From the NCBI RefSeq assembly GCF_001649575.2, contig NC_051445.1:12712099-12776098 (forward strand): DNA of 64,000 nt. Reading direction: 5' to 3'. Made by a program: the position numbers and the translations under genes. The notes under the pieces are model-generated. The model had not been told where the DNA came from, did no database searches, and worked only from the letters and a program-made list of their open reading frames with translations. Positions 35,477 through 45,722 of this stretch are shown here, piece after piece; positions within the stretch are counted from its first letter, which is position 1, and each line of letters opens with the position of its first letter. The stretch comes from Kryptolebias marmoratus. Taxonomy: Eukaryota; Chordata; Actinopteri; Cyprinodontiformes; Rivulidae.

Positions 35477-35870
35477 CCAGTTTCGCCTTCCGTTTAATCT
35501 CAGCTCTTCAGTCGTCACGCGTTTTGCATATCTGAATGTATCTATTATGAGGGCAGCTGCTACAATTTATAGAACCTCCTTCACGCACTTGCGCGCAATT
35601 TCCCCATTGTAAAAAAGTCAGCAAACAGATTCAGTGGGACGGGCGGTTTAAACGCAGGCTTTTACAGCGGCGTCGCTTCTGTTCACATGTGCGGCACGAG
35701 GGAAAGTGGAGCGGGAGTCTTGTCCTGACAGCAGCAGGATTTCAAAAGGCCCTGATGAGGCGTGTCGAGATTATCCCATCAGATCGGTTCTGAAATCTCT
35801 CCTGCAGTGTTCACACAGAGGCTTGTTTAAGCTCAGTGTTGAAGGAGCTGTGCATTCAGCCCACTCCATT
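35477..35870. other. Intergenic DNA
   Basis: Nothing recognised. Confidence 0.5.
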
Positions 35871-36178
35871 ACACACACACACACACACACCCACATGTCT
35901 GTCCCGCTATCTTTGCGGGGACTTTCCATTGACTTCCATACATTTCTACAGCCTAACCCTGACCCCCACCCTAACTCTAACCATTACCAGTACATACCTA
36001 ACCCTAAACCAAACCTAAACTCAATTCACACCGTAGTCCTAAACCTAACCCCTAACCCAAAAACATCATTTCTACTCGTGGGGACCAGGCTTTGGTCCCC
36101 ACAAGGAGCAGTCGGCCCTCACAAGTTAGTATATGTTAGGAAAATTGTCCCCACAACGTAGGCAATACAAGTCCCTGT
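35871..36178. repeat. Interspersed fish repeat with telomere-like core
   Basis: CA repeat, then CTGTCCCGCTATCTTTGCGGGGAC, then degenerate CCTAACCC-type motifs at 35950-36060, then a perfect 10-bp stem-loop GTGGGGACCA/TGGTCCCCAC (36078-36087 and 36093-36102), and CCCCACAACGTAGG near the end. I know this arrangement as a dispersed fish repeat, so the telomere-like text is probably not a true interstitial telomere. Confidence 0.7.
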
Positions 36179-36260
36179 GAACAGCAGGTGTGTGTCAGGC
36201 AGGATCAAACATGCCACGACACACAATAATGTTTTGTATTTGTAAACTCATGCATTATTC

Positions 36261-36538
36261 CAAGATCTTGCGTGGTCTGCAAGCGCTTGGAGTGTCTCAA
36301 TATGTGAATTATAGCCGTTTTTGTGTCGGCCAAGTTTGATTAGCTGTGACGGCCATCTTGAACTGCAGGTTGTTTAGCTGTGGTGGCCATTTGGGATCAA
36401 CTCTAAAAGATAATGAGTTGTAGAAGTACATCTAATGATTACTTTCTGACAGTTTCATTACAATTTGTCCAACGCTTCATGAGATATTTTGTTAACGCTA
36501 CAGACAGACAAACACACACAGTCTCATCGTCTTCGCCA
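36261..36538 (+). repeat. R1 repeat with internal duplication
   Basis: Starts at AAGATCTTGCG and ends at the TAACGCTACAGACAGAC segment. The TTAGCTGTG.CGGCCATCTTGAA segment occurs twice in a row (about 36340-36362 and 36372-36394), a local duplication not seen in the other copies. Confidence 0.75.
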
Positions 36539-37390
36539 ATATTAGTAAAATGACTAATTCTTCTATCTTCTATCATCTGAAATAACCGTAGGATTCAAAT
36601 GTTTGGAAACTCCGTTGTCAAAATTTATTTTAGTGTAAATATTATCTACTAGATAAACTTTCAGAAACAAGTTTTCTCTCAAATTTAATTTTTAATTTTT
36701 TATTTTTGACCATTTCAGACAATTAAATAGCTTTTTATCATTTTTGCTTTTGTCATGGTTTTAAAGGTCCCAGGATGCAAATTTCACAATTTTAAAGTCC
36801 CTCTCTGATAAAATCAAGTTTTTAACCTTTTTCTACTACGTCACGCATGCCTGTACGTATGTTTGCAAATGAACTCATTTGGTTTGCTAATGTAGCAATC
36901 ACCGAAACTGGATGTTTTTAGGCAACGATTTGTGCGAAATAGCGGCGATTGAAAATACATCATTCAGCTGTACTGAGCACAGGTATGTTTGAAGAAAAAT
37001 GAGGCAAATATTGATTAAAAAAAGACGACTTGTCCAGCTTGGTGGGGGGGTGGATGAATCATTCTCTGGGCTTGTGTCACTGGTAGGGAAGTAAAGTCCC
37101 AACAAATTATTGTAAATAAAAAAAAAAAACCTTAACAGTCCGGTAAACAGTGACTATACTAAATACACTTCGTGTTTCATAAAAAAAAGTTAACTTTTAG
37201 ATGTGAAAGGTGAGGGCTTCTGCAGTTCCCCGGTGTTTTTCACAGTTTTTCGATAAAACTCATTTCTTCTTTCAGTATAGTTCATGTTAGATGTGGCCCA
37301 AATATTTGATAAAACGAGATGCTTTCTCCCCCGTAATTCCTTAAAGCACGTCAAAGTTTTAAGAAGCTTTTACACAGGCCAAAAGAGCTC
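36539..37390. other. Intergenic DNA
   Basis: AT-rich; A-run at 37120-37130; no gene recognised. Confidence 0.5.
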
Positions 37391-37801
37391 TTTTAAGGCG
37401 GGTGATCATGCGATTGCCTGTTTTTGTCTGTGTTTATTTGTCCGTTAGAAAAATATATCGTGAATCATGACAGATTTTATTGAAGTAATCGTTGGATGCA
37501 TATCTACAACTGATGAACTTTTCGAGTAAAACCCAATTCAAGACGATCACAAAAATGGCTATAACTCAGACAGTTTTACGAATGCTGAGCTGAAATTAGC
37601 TGCGGTAGTAGCTGAGAGTCATTCACAACACATATTCTGAGCGCTAACAAATCGCTTGAGATATCGCGTGAGATCCCACATAAAGTTATTTTCAAAAGTT
37701 GACCAAAACGGTTGTAGTCGTCGTTTTTCGTCATAGAAAAATGATGATGACGATTTAAACTTTGACATGTGAGGTGATGTGCATTTCTTTAAGGAATTCC
37801 A
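37391..37801 (-). repeat. R1 repeat, reverse orientation
   Basis: Right-terminal AAGGCGGGTGATCATG, then TTTATTTGTCCGTTAG, CCCAATTCAAGACGATC and GTAGTAGCTGAGAGTC. It ends with the border hairpin remnant GCATTTCTTTAAGGAAT at 37781-37797. Confidence 0.8.
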
Positions 37802-38571
37802 GGCTCTTTAAATCTTTTTTGCTTTAACTTTTTTTATCACAGAATGATTAAAAAAAAACTACTAGCAGACAAATTGACATTTTCTAAACAACCCCCCCAA
37901 AAAATCCCAAAATCAAGGTGTAGATCATATTGCACTAACCAGTTTTCTTACTAAGCAATTTCATTATATGAAACTTTTTTCAGTGTCTCTGCCAGACTCG
38001 GGGGTTTTGTTTCTTTACCACAAATTAGTTAGCTCTTCGGTTATGACTTTGCATCACAGGAACTTATCAAAACAAGGAGACGACCGGTCGCGTCCTGCTG
38101 ATCAGCATCCAGCAGTCGGAAGCTCAGCCGCCGTCCTGTCGCGTTTCAGAAACAACAAATTCTTCTCCTGCTGCTGCTGGTAGCATGAAATCTTCACAAC
38201 CAGTGGGGATTTTAAAGGGAATGTGGGTGTAAATTGTAAGATAGCGTCTGGAAATATGTGAACAGTGGGTGTATGAGTCACTTCGGTGTAGGTAGTTGTT
38301 TAAAAGCAATTTATAAAAAAAAAAAAAAAAAAAGACTTTAGAAACAGGAACTTACATTTGTATGTATATAAGTGTGTGTCTATCACCGTGTGTGTGATGT
38401 GGTTGTGCAGGACTCCCCCTTCTTTGAATCAGAAGATCAGATAAGCAAACAGGCAGAAATCTCTTTGCGTCTGAAATCCAATAAGTGTCCATCTGAAAAC
38501 ATACTGAGCAGAGAAATCAGTGACTCAGGATTAGATTCTAGTTTGTCAATACATTAAAAATTACAGGCACA
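37802..38571. other. Intergenic DNA
   Basis: A-run at 38311-38333; otherwise nothing recognised. Confidence 0.5.
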
Positions 38572-38940
38572 GCATTCTTTGAATGAGTATACATCTCCCA
38601 CCGCCTTTCATGCCAGAAATTAAGACTGAGATGCTGAGAAGGGATGAAGTTATAGCCCTTTTGGTGATATTGTGAGGCCTGTGTTGAGGAAATTAGCTCA
38701 GTATCTGTAAAATCGACAGAGTTACGACCCTTTGTTGTGTTTTCGAAGGTCAGCTGTCTGTGGCGGTCATCTTGAATTGGGTTGCCTTCATGAGTTCATC
38801 ACTTATGGATGCACTTCCATTACTTTCTGAGCGTTTCATTACAGTCCGTCCGTTGGTTCATGCGATATTTTGCTAATGCTACAGACAAACGAACCCAGAC
38901 ACGGGCCAAAACATCGCAGCTTCGCCTTCGGCAGCGGGCG
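38572..38940 (+). repeat. R1 repeat with both termini
   Basis: GCATTCTTTGAATGA hairpin at 38572, CCCACCGCC box (38597-38605) then CATGCCAGAAATT, GGCGGTCATCTTGAATTGGG, TTCATGCGATATTTTGCTAA, and right terminus TTCGCCTTCGGCAGCGGGCG ending 38940. An internal deletion shortens it to 369 bp. Confidence 0.85.
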
Positions 38941-39780
38941 AAGATGAATGCGGCTGCTGCTGAATTTCAGCATGCAAATCTATGGTGCGTGTTTGCACTT
39001 GTGGATCGGGAGGTGTGTTTCGTATGAGAAAAAGTTGCCCTTTAGCCTCGAATGTCTGGGTCTTGCTTTCGCTATACCCTCTCGCCATGTGGCTGGATGC
39101 CTTTGCACACCTCCGTTACTTTCACCTCTGCTCGCTCCCCTCCCACTCCCTTCAGCCCCAGGTATCCGCTTGTCAGCCAGGGTTGTAGTCCACTGTCGCT
39201 CTGACTGAGACTCATGACATTTTGGTCGCTGAGTCAGTGTCTTTGTCGCCCTTCAGATGTTCAACACTTGAGCAGAATGCGCGAGTATGAGTTTCTTTTC
39301 TGCGAGCTCTGTTTTTCTTCTCACTGCGTGTGGTAAAAATATGTACTCTGATGCTTTTGATGCTTAGCTGTCGCTCGGGCTAATGTCAATCTGGGTCACA
39401 CACTGACCACGCGGGTTTGTACAAGGGCAAACACACACGCGCGCGCTCAGCAGAGATAAACAAGTGGTTGCATTTCTGCATGAGTCACGCTCGTGGGCAG
39501 GGGTGGAAAGTTTCCTTGTTTGGGCTAATCCCCCTGCTGACACTTCTGAGACTTTTTTAAAAGTGTCTCATATGTTTCTGGACTGCAGACAAAACTGGCA
39601 ACTTAAATATGACTTTTTTTTTTGTGGCTGCACAGAGAAACACATGCAGGGTGGTAGTTGTGTTTAGTCCATGTCCTGTAGAGTATTGCAGTAAAGCATG
39701 GATGTTTTCTCTTGTCCAAACAATTCTTTTTTGTCATAGATGGACAAGCAGACTTGGTAGTGATAGCAGCAGTTGGCTTA
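38941..39780. other. Intergenic DNA
   Basis: No gene or repeat recognised between two R1 copies. Confidence 0.5.
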
Positions 39781-40078
39781 GCATTCGTTTGAGGAATGCA
39801 TATCGCCCGCTGCCTTTCATGCCAGAGTTTTAGAAACGACTGCATTTGAGTCCGTTTGGTCAAACGTTGAACTTAACAGTATGTGCGGTGTCATGCAACA
39901 TTGCTTGATGTCATGCTCAGAAAATGTATTGTGGACAACTCTCAAAAACTACCACACCACATTTTTGTGTTTTCCAAGATCAGTTGGCTGTGGCGGCCAT
40001 CTTGCAATGGGTCGACTTTAAAACTTAATCAGCTGCGGACGTACAGCCAATGATTTTCATAAAAATTTGCCCAGATGG
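39781..40078 (+). repeat. R1 repeat, right end missing
   Basis: Clear left border GCATTCGTTTGAGGAATGC (39781-39799), CGCCCGCTGCC box, CATGCCAGAGTTTTAGA, GGTCAAACGTTGAAC and GGCGGCCATCTTGCAATGGG. It breaks off near AAATTTGCCCAGATGGG. Confidence 0.8.
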
Positions 40079-41969
40079 GACATGGTTATTGTGCCAGAAA
40101 TATCATCCTTTTCCTGCAGGAAGTTCCCCCAGGTTCACTTGGAAGTGGTGCAGCTAGCTGCCGCTGCCACTGCTTGCGAATAACTGCAAAACTCCAAATA
40201 AATAAGAATGAAAGTTGAAATTGTCTGCCATGTAAAAGTTTGTAAAATAACGTTTGCACGAACACTGTTTATCTCAAACTAAGTGTGTTTTCCTGTGAAC
40301 TGATGCGGCACCTGTTTCCCTTTCTTTCTGAAACATCTTTTTGAGTACTTTTCTGACAGTTAAAATTAGCCGGTTAGTTTTGTGACATGCGCCACTTTTT
40401 GCCAAAAAGCAAACAATATGCAGTTTTTTTTAGCTGTGATGTTGTGATGACACCAAACTACAAAACAAGGATTTTCATGCAGTCTTTTAATATAATTCAG
40501 TTGCACGTTCACGTTTCTGTTCACACTCCTGCTTATATTGTGTGAATGATGTGTTTGAAAGGCTGCAGGCAGTGTTTGCAGGTAATGAGACATAATCGCT
40601 TTCTGCTGTGTTGGCATCAGGTATGTGCAGCCTTTAACTTTGAGTCAAGAAACAGCAAATTATATGTATATTTTGGGGGTAAGGAACTTGTCTGATCATG
40701 TTTTAGCCCATGGCTTTAAAGGATCACACACGCGTGGGTCTGTAGAGTATATGGATGCTTGTCTTTACATGAAAAAAAAAAAAAATAGAATATTTGGTGG
40801 ATTGACTCATTAGGTGAGGTCATTTGTGAAAATCACAGCCCCTCTGGGTTCACTGTTAAAGTTCTCGTAAACTTTGGATTGTTGTGCATGTCAAACAGCG
40901 TTTTAGGGCATTTATTGCTCAAGGTTAAGCAACACAACTACTATTTTAGCTTTAGAATAAGATCACAGGTTGGAATTGGTTCCATTTTAGAAGTTCCTTT
41001 TGTAAAACCATTATGAATGCCTTGAAACTAGTTTTGTTTCCTTTTTGCTCTGGTATGTTGTTGCAGCGGCACTTTGGCCTCCGCCTTTTATGATTTATTG
41101 CATGCTAGCTGTAAATTTCTAATTTAATCTCATAATTAAAGCCTGCAGTTTAACAATTACTCAGGTACGTAAATATGTGCATCATGGTTTATTATACCTT
41201 CTGTACCGCCGCCAGTTTTAAAAGAATCCCGGTCCATGCTTTGTTTTCCTGCCAGAAGTCCTCTGTGAGCAATGAAAGACACTCCCAGTAATTTTCACGA
41301 GAAAGACTTCCTCCAGTGAAAGAGAAACATTGGGACATCCCTCATGACGTTTGGTCGGCTGCATAGCTGAAGAGCAAGTATTTACGCACGCTGTTTCCTA
41401 TGACTGGAATTGCTGACTTGGTGTGTGGGAATGCAGTGTTGACACACAACTCGGTGCTGATGTAAGATGTTTACAGTGGGTTACAGCGTCATGTAATATT
41501 TTTATGAAGATTGAAAGGCAGATCTTATTTTTATTGTACAAGTTCAGTCTCCACAGTACCAGCAAATTGTTATACAAACAAACATTCTTAGATCCGTTGA
41601 GGAGTTACACTCCTACCATCTTCCCACAGAAGCACAAAAGTGACCTCACAGCAAAAGCACCAGCTGCTCTGGATCACAAGAGAGAGAGAGAAATGTGTAA
41701 AATTGTGCAACCGTGCTACAAAAACCGAACCATTAAAGCATTTGGAAAAGTTTGTTTTGGAAATGACACAATTAGCTGTAATTATCCGTATGGTAGAAAG
41801 TTAAGTGATTCCAGGTTAAATAAGAAAAGTTCTGCTTCAGTGCTAAAATGATTTTTTTTAAAAAAACTTTGGGAACAGATGTATTTAAATCTGTTAGCTA
41901 GAGAAATGTTATTTTCAGCAAAAATGCAGTATGAATGCCGAGTGCTGAATGACGCTGGGAGTTGTTTAA
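40079..41969. other. Intergenic DNA
   Basis: A 142-codon open frame at 41423-41851 has no recognisable domain and no coding-like composition. Nothing else recognised. Confidence 0.5.
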
Positions 41970-42575
41970 GCTTAAAAAAGCAGAACACTAGCTAAAAACT
42001 AAAAGAAGCCGGAAACTAGTTAAAAGCTCAAAGGGGCAAAACAGTAACTAAAAGCTAAGAGGAACAAAAATGCTAGCTAAAAGATAAAGAAGCAGGAAAC
42101 TAGCCAAATGCTAAACGTATCATGCTAATCGTAGCAAAACTCTAGCTAAAAGGAGAAAAAACTTTTGCTAAAAGGTAAAAGATGCAGGACATGAGCTAAA
42201 AGCTAAACGTAGCAAAACTCTAGCTAAAAGGAGCAAAACTATTTGCTAAAAGGTAAAAGATGCAGGACATGAGCTAAAAGGAACAAAACTCTAGCTAAAA
42301 GATTAAAGTCAAGTCAAATTTATTTATATTGCACTTTTCAGCAACAAGGCATTTCAAAGTGCTTAAAGAAAAGCTTAAAGAAGCAAAATGCTAGCTAAAG
42401 GTTAGCTAAGAGCTAAAATAGCAAAAGTAGCAAAAGCCTAGGTACAAACTAAAAGTTTTAAAAGACTAGCCAAAAGCTTAAAGTAGTAAGACAATATATA
42501 AAAGCTAAATGTAGCAAAAAGGTAAAAGTAGAACAGTAATTAAAAAGTAAAAGTAGCATAAAAAGATCTAAAGAG
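41970..42575. repeat. CTAAAAG-type degenerate minisatellite
   Basis: About 600 bp built from variants of AGCTAAAAGCTAAA, GTAGCAAAACTCTAGC and AAAAGATGCAGGACATGAG, giving units of roughly 12-35 bp. A longer unit (about 75-80 bp, AACTCTAGCTAAAAGG to GCAGGACATGAGC) recurs within 42130-42290. It is interrupted at 42308-42365 by a foreign fragment. Confidence 0.85.
42308..42365. repeat. Short fish repeat fragment inside the minisatellite
   Basis: GTCAAGTCAAATTTATTTAT, then a GCACTTTTCAGCAACAAGG segment and CAAAGTGCTT. These are phrases of a common AT-rich fish interspersed repeat. Confidence 0.6.
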
Positions 42576-42705
42576 ATCAAATGTGCTGAAGCAGATTTCT
42601 AAGAGAACAATGTTGTAGAAGGAATTGAGGTGATCTCAGTGTATGTCTAGGGGGAAAAATATTTGCATATAAATGTAAAATTTTTAAAAAAGTTTTGAAG
42701 TTATT

Positions 42706-42926
42706 ACCTCCGCCAAGGACGTTATGTTTTCGCTCTTGTTGGTTGGTTGGTTTGTTTGTCTGTTTGCAAGCTTACCTAAAAACCAATGAACAGATTTTTT
42801 GATAAAGTCTTCAGGAAGTGTTGGGGTTGTCACAGGAAGCAGTTGACTAAACTTTGGTGGTGATCTGGTTCCCGATACGGATCAGACTATTTTTTTAATG
42901 TTCGCGCTCTCCAAGGGCTTCTAGTT
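42706..42926 (+). repeat. R2 repeat (CCTCCGCCAAGG family)
   Basis: Starts ACCTCCGCCAAGGACG, then TTATGTTTTCGCTC, GTTTGTTTGTCTGTTTGC, AAAAACCAATGAACAG and TTTGGTGGTGATC, and ends GCGCTCTCCAAGGGC and TTCTAGTT. I recognise it as a dispersed family seen in many animal genomes. Its layout parallels R1 read in reverse. Confidence 0.7.
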
Positions 42927-43280
42927 TACGGCGTGACAGTGAGCTGCACCTTGCCACTCATGTGTATTTGTGAACATTTCTCGGATTGTGATTGCACGCC
43001 ATTGATCCTGTGATGATAGTGGGAGTGAAAATTTAGAGCAGCTTTTAACTCCGTCACTGGGACGATGAAGGCAGCACTCCTCCCCTCCAGCTGAATAATC
43101 TTCTTACTCACCGGATGTGATTCACCTAACTCACTCTGTTACAGAGAGGCCTCTGTTGTCTAAATGTTTGCTTGGTAATGTTGTGTAATGTTTGGAAAGT
43201 TGCGATAAATAACTTCAGTGGAATTTTGGCCTCATGTGCTGACCTAATATCTGTGCAAAAGTAATGGTCTAATGGAAGTA
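42927..43280. other. Intergenic DNA
   Basis: Nothing recognised. Confidence 0.5.
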
Positions 43281-43645
43281 GAATTTCCTTCAGGAAATGC
43301 TACTTTTGCCTGCCACCTTGCCCACCAAAGTTTTACACAAAGAGTTTATTAGTCATGTGTTGGAGATGACTTTTAGCTACTAAAAGTCATCTCCAACACA
43401 TGTACAGATACTAAGATATTAGCTCAGTATCTGTAAAACTCACTGTGTGATAGATATTTTTGTGTTCGCTAAGTTGAAACCGGTGGGGAAAGCCATCTTG
43501 AATTGGGTTGACTCCAAAAATTAGTTGGTCGTAGATGTTCATCCCGTGATTACTTTCTGAGAACTTTATTAAGATTCATCCTGTGGTTCATCATCGTTTG
43601 CTAACAGACAGACAAACTCACACAGACACAAGTGATTACATGACT
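43281..43645 (+). repeat. R1 repeat containing a perfect hairpin
   Basis: Left border hairpin AATTTCCTTCAGGAAATGC, GCCTGCCACC box, then at 43354-43402 a perfect 23-bp inverted repeat of the TGTTGGAGATGACTTTTAG segment, followed by the normal GCCATCTTGAATTGGG core and TTTGCTAACAGACAGAC. Confidence 0.8.
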
Positions 43646-45639
43646 GTCCGACTTAAAGTGCCAGGCGATAAATGTAAAGGCCATCGAGGCTGTTCGCGTT
43701 GTTCTCATTCTGCTTTTTAACAAGCCTTTTGGCATTGTTTGTGCACTTTAATCAGCGTTCGTTGTAGCTGCAACTATTTTCATTGCTATTTTGTGTGTCG
43801 GAAGCTGAAAAAGTCTGGGAACTGCTGCTTTAAAGTGTACCTGCAGTTAGCTGTGTCTGTGTGCACTTACACGTGCTGCAGGCCAGCAGATGATGAGCTC
43901 ATCCCAACCCACTCTTTTGCTATTCATTCTCCTCATGCTGTCTTGATGTCGCTGATAAAGTCTCCCCTTTTCTCCGTTTAGCCTCTCCGTCAACTCCCGA
44001 CTCATTCCTTCCCTTTTCCACCTCTTTCCCTCTTCGCGTTCATCTGCTCCATGACAAGGGAAGTTCCCTTTTCTATCCAGGAACAGGCTTCCACTGTGGA
44101 AACACCGCTCTGGTTGCTTTCCACGCCGAGCACTGAAAGGGATCTTTGGGATTAGATTTTTTTTTAGAGTTATAGACTCAACCTGCCAAGTACTCTCAAG
44201 AACTGTGCGAGTAATTTGCCCTATTTTTAACATGATACTTCAGTGAGATATTTGATTTATTACCATTCTCTGCACTTAGCATCATGTTGATTGATAACTA
44301 AAACAACCCTTACATTGTTGCACTCTGTCTAGTTTTAAACATTCAGTCGATTTCTTAGTAAATTAAAAAGGATTAACTGCCTGTAGGTTTTCATCCCCAT
44401 ATAAATGAAAATATAAAATCTTGTGAACATCTGATTCGATGACTGCATGCAAAGCAGAGGACTATATCTGTCAGTATCTTCCTTTTCACACCTGCTCCTG
44501 AAAGACGACAGCTATAATTGGCCACTTATCAGCCTTAATGGATAGAAAAGACACGTAGGTAGAAGCTCACTCACTCGCGTGAATACACACACACACACAC
44601 ACACACACTCTCTCAGGAAACAGCACGAGTCATCGTATTCAAAGCAGGCAGAAATAGAAACAGACTTCATGAGGTAGCCACAGTGGCGTAAGCAATACCA
44701 TTACCTCAACAATGAGCTTGACCAGTGCCCATTATTGTCTTTGAATGTGCAGTTGTGTGTGAATAGTCGTGTGTGTGATGCCCTTTGCTTATATAAATAT
44801 ATAATTTTTGCTGGCCTTTTTGTAAGGTATGCCTGGTTTTTACACAGCTCCAGGATCTTCTTGTTTCTGTGTGTGTGTTCGTGTGTGTATCTGGAAATCG
44901 TGGGCAGTTTTAAGCGTGTCTGTGACGACTTGGACGCCCCTCCTGGCTGCAGCTCTGGAAATGCTCCTCTGGCCCGCTCCACACAGTGAGGAGAGTGGCG
45001 GAGACAGTGATGGATGGATTCATAAATGACTGGTTGGGTGGAGGAGAGAAACTGTTTAACAGACAGAGACGGAGAGAAAGAAAGAAATATCAAACTAGGT
45101 TTTCCTCACTTGGATCTTTAGCCATAGTGTTACCAACAGTATGTCAGAAAAACTACATTTGTTCCCATTTCTTTAACTGAAATGTTGGAAAATACCAAAT
45201 ATGATGTATTTTGACACCAACAAGGTGATTCCCAAAGACTTATTTGCTGAAAAGTTCTCTTTCTTGACTTTCAGATACTGTTCATCTGCCTGGGATAGTT
45301 TTTTTAGACCTGACACATTCTGTCATTTTTTTAAGCATGAACTGCACAATATGCTGCCATGGTCAGGCACAAGCAAAATCCAAAGAAAACCTGAAAATCT
45401 ACCGATCCAAACCACTTTAAAAGATAAAAAGGGCTCCTTGAAAGCTAAAATAAAAGAACTGAGGGGTGGTTTAAAACTTTTCCTCAGTTCTGTATCTTGG
45501 CAGACTCAAACATCCCTCGAGGTACGAGCTGTAATGTGTCCTCTGGGGTGCGGAGAGTCGCTGGCACGAGATAATTTATTCTGTTAGCTATCAGCCTCGT
45601 AAATGACAATATTTAAGTGTTAACTACGTTTGGTATGTG
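43646..45639. other. Intergenic DNA
   Basis: CA repeat at 44585-44609. Open frames at 43847-44233, 44701-45093 and 45201-45587 have no recognisable domains and no splice-supported neighbours. Confidence 0.5.
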
Positions 45640-45722
45640 GGCTGTTGTTTATGGGTCTTATGTTTATATATTACTGCTGGCTGTAAATAAAATTTCCCCT
45701 TGGGGGTAATAAAAAATACAAT
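45640..45722 (+). repeat. Possible LINE 3' end
   Basis: CTGTAAATAAAATTTCCCC then TTGGGGGTAATAAAAAATAC. This resembles the ATTTCCCCTTGGGG..AATAAA tail of fish L2-like LINEs. No reverse transcriptase sequence is recognisable upstream. Confidence 0.35.

Noticed and set aside
35950..36060. Interstitial telomere
   Set aside because: The motifs are degenerate and sit inside a dispersed fish repeat with its own structured ends.
45201..45587. 128-codon open frame as a gene
   Set aside because: Low-complexity, Lys/Leu-rich, no domain and no neighbouring exons; it precedes a LINE-like tail but has no reverse transcriptase motif.
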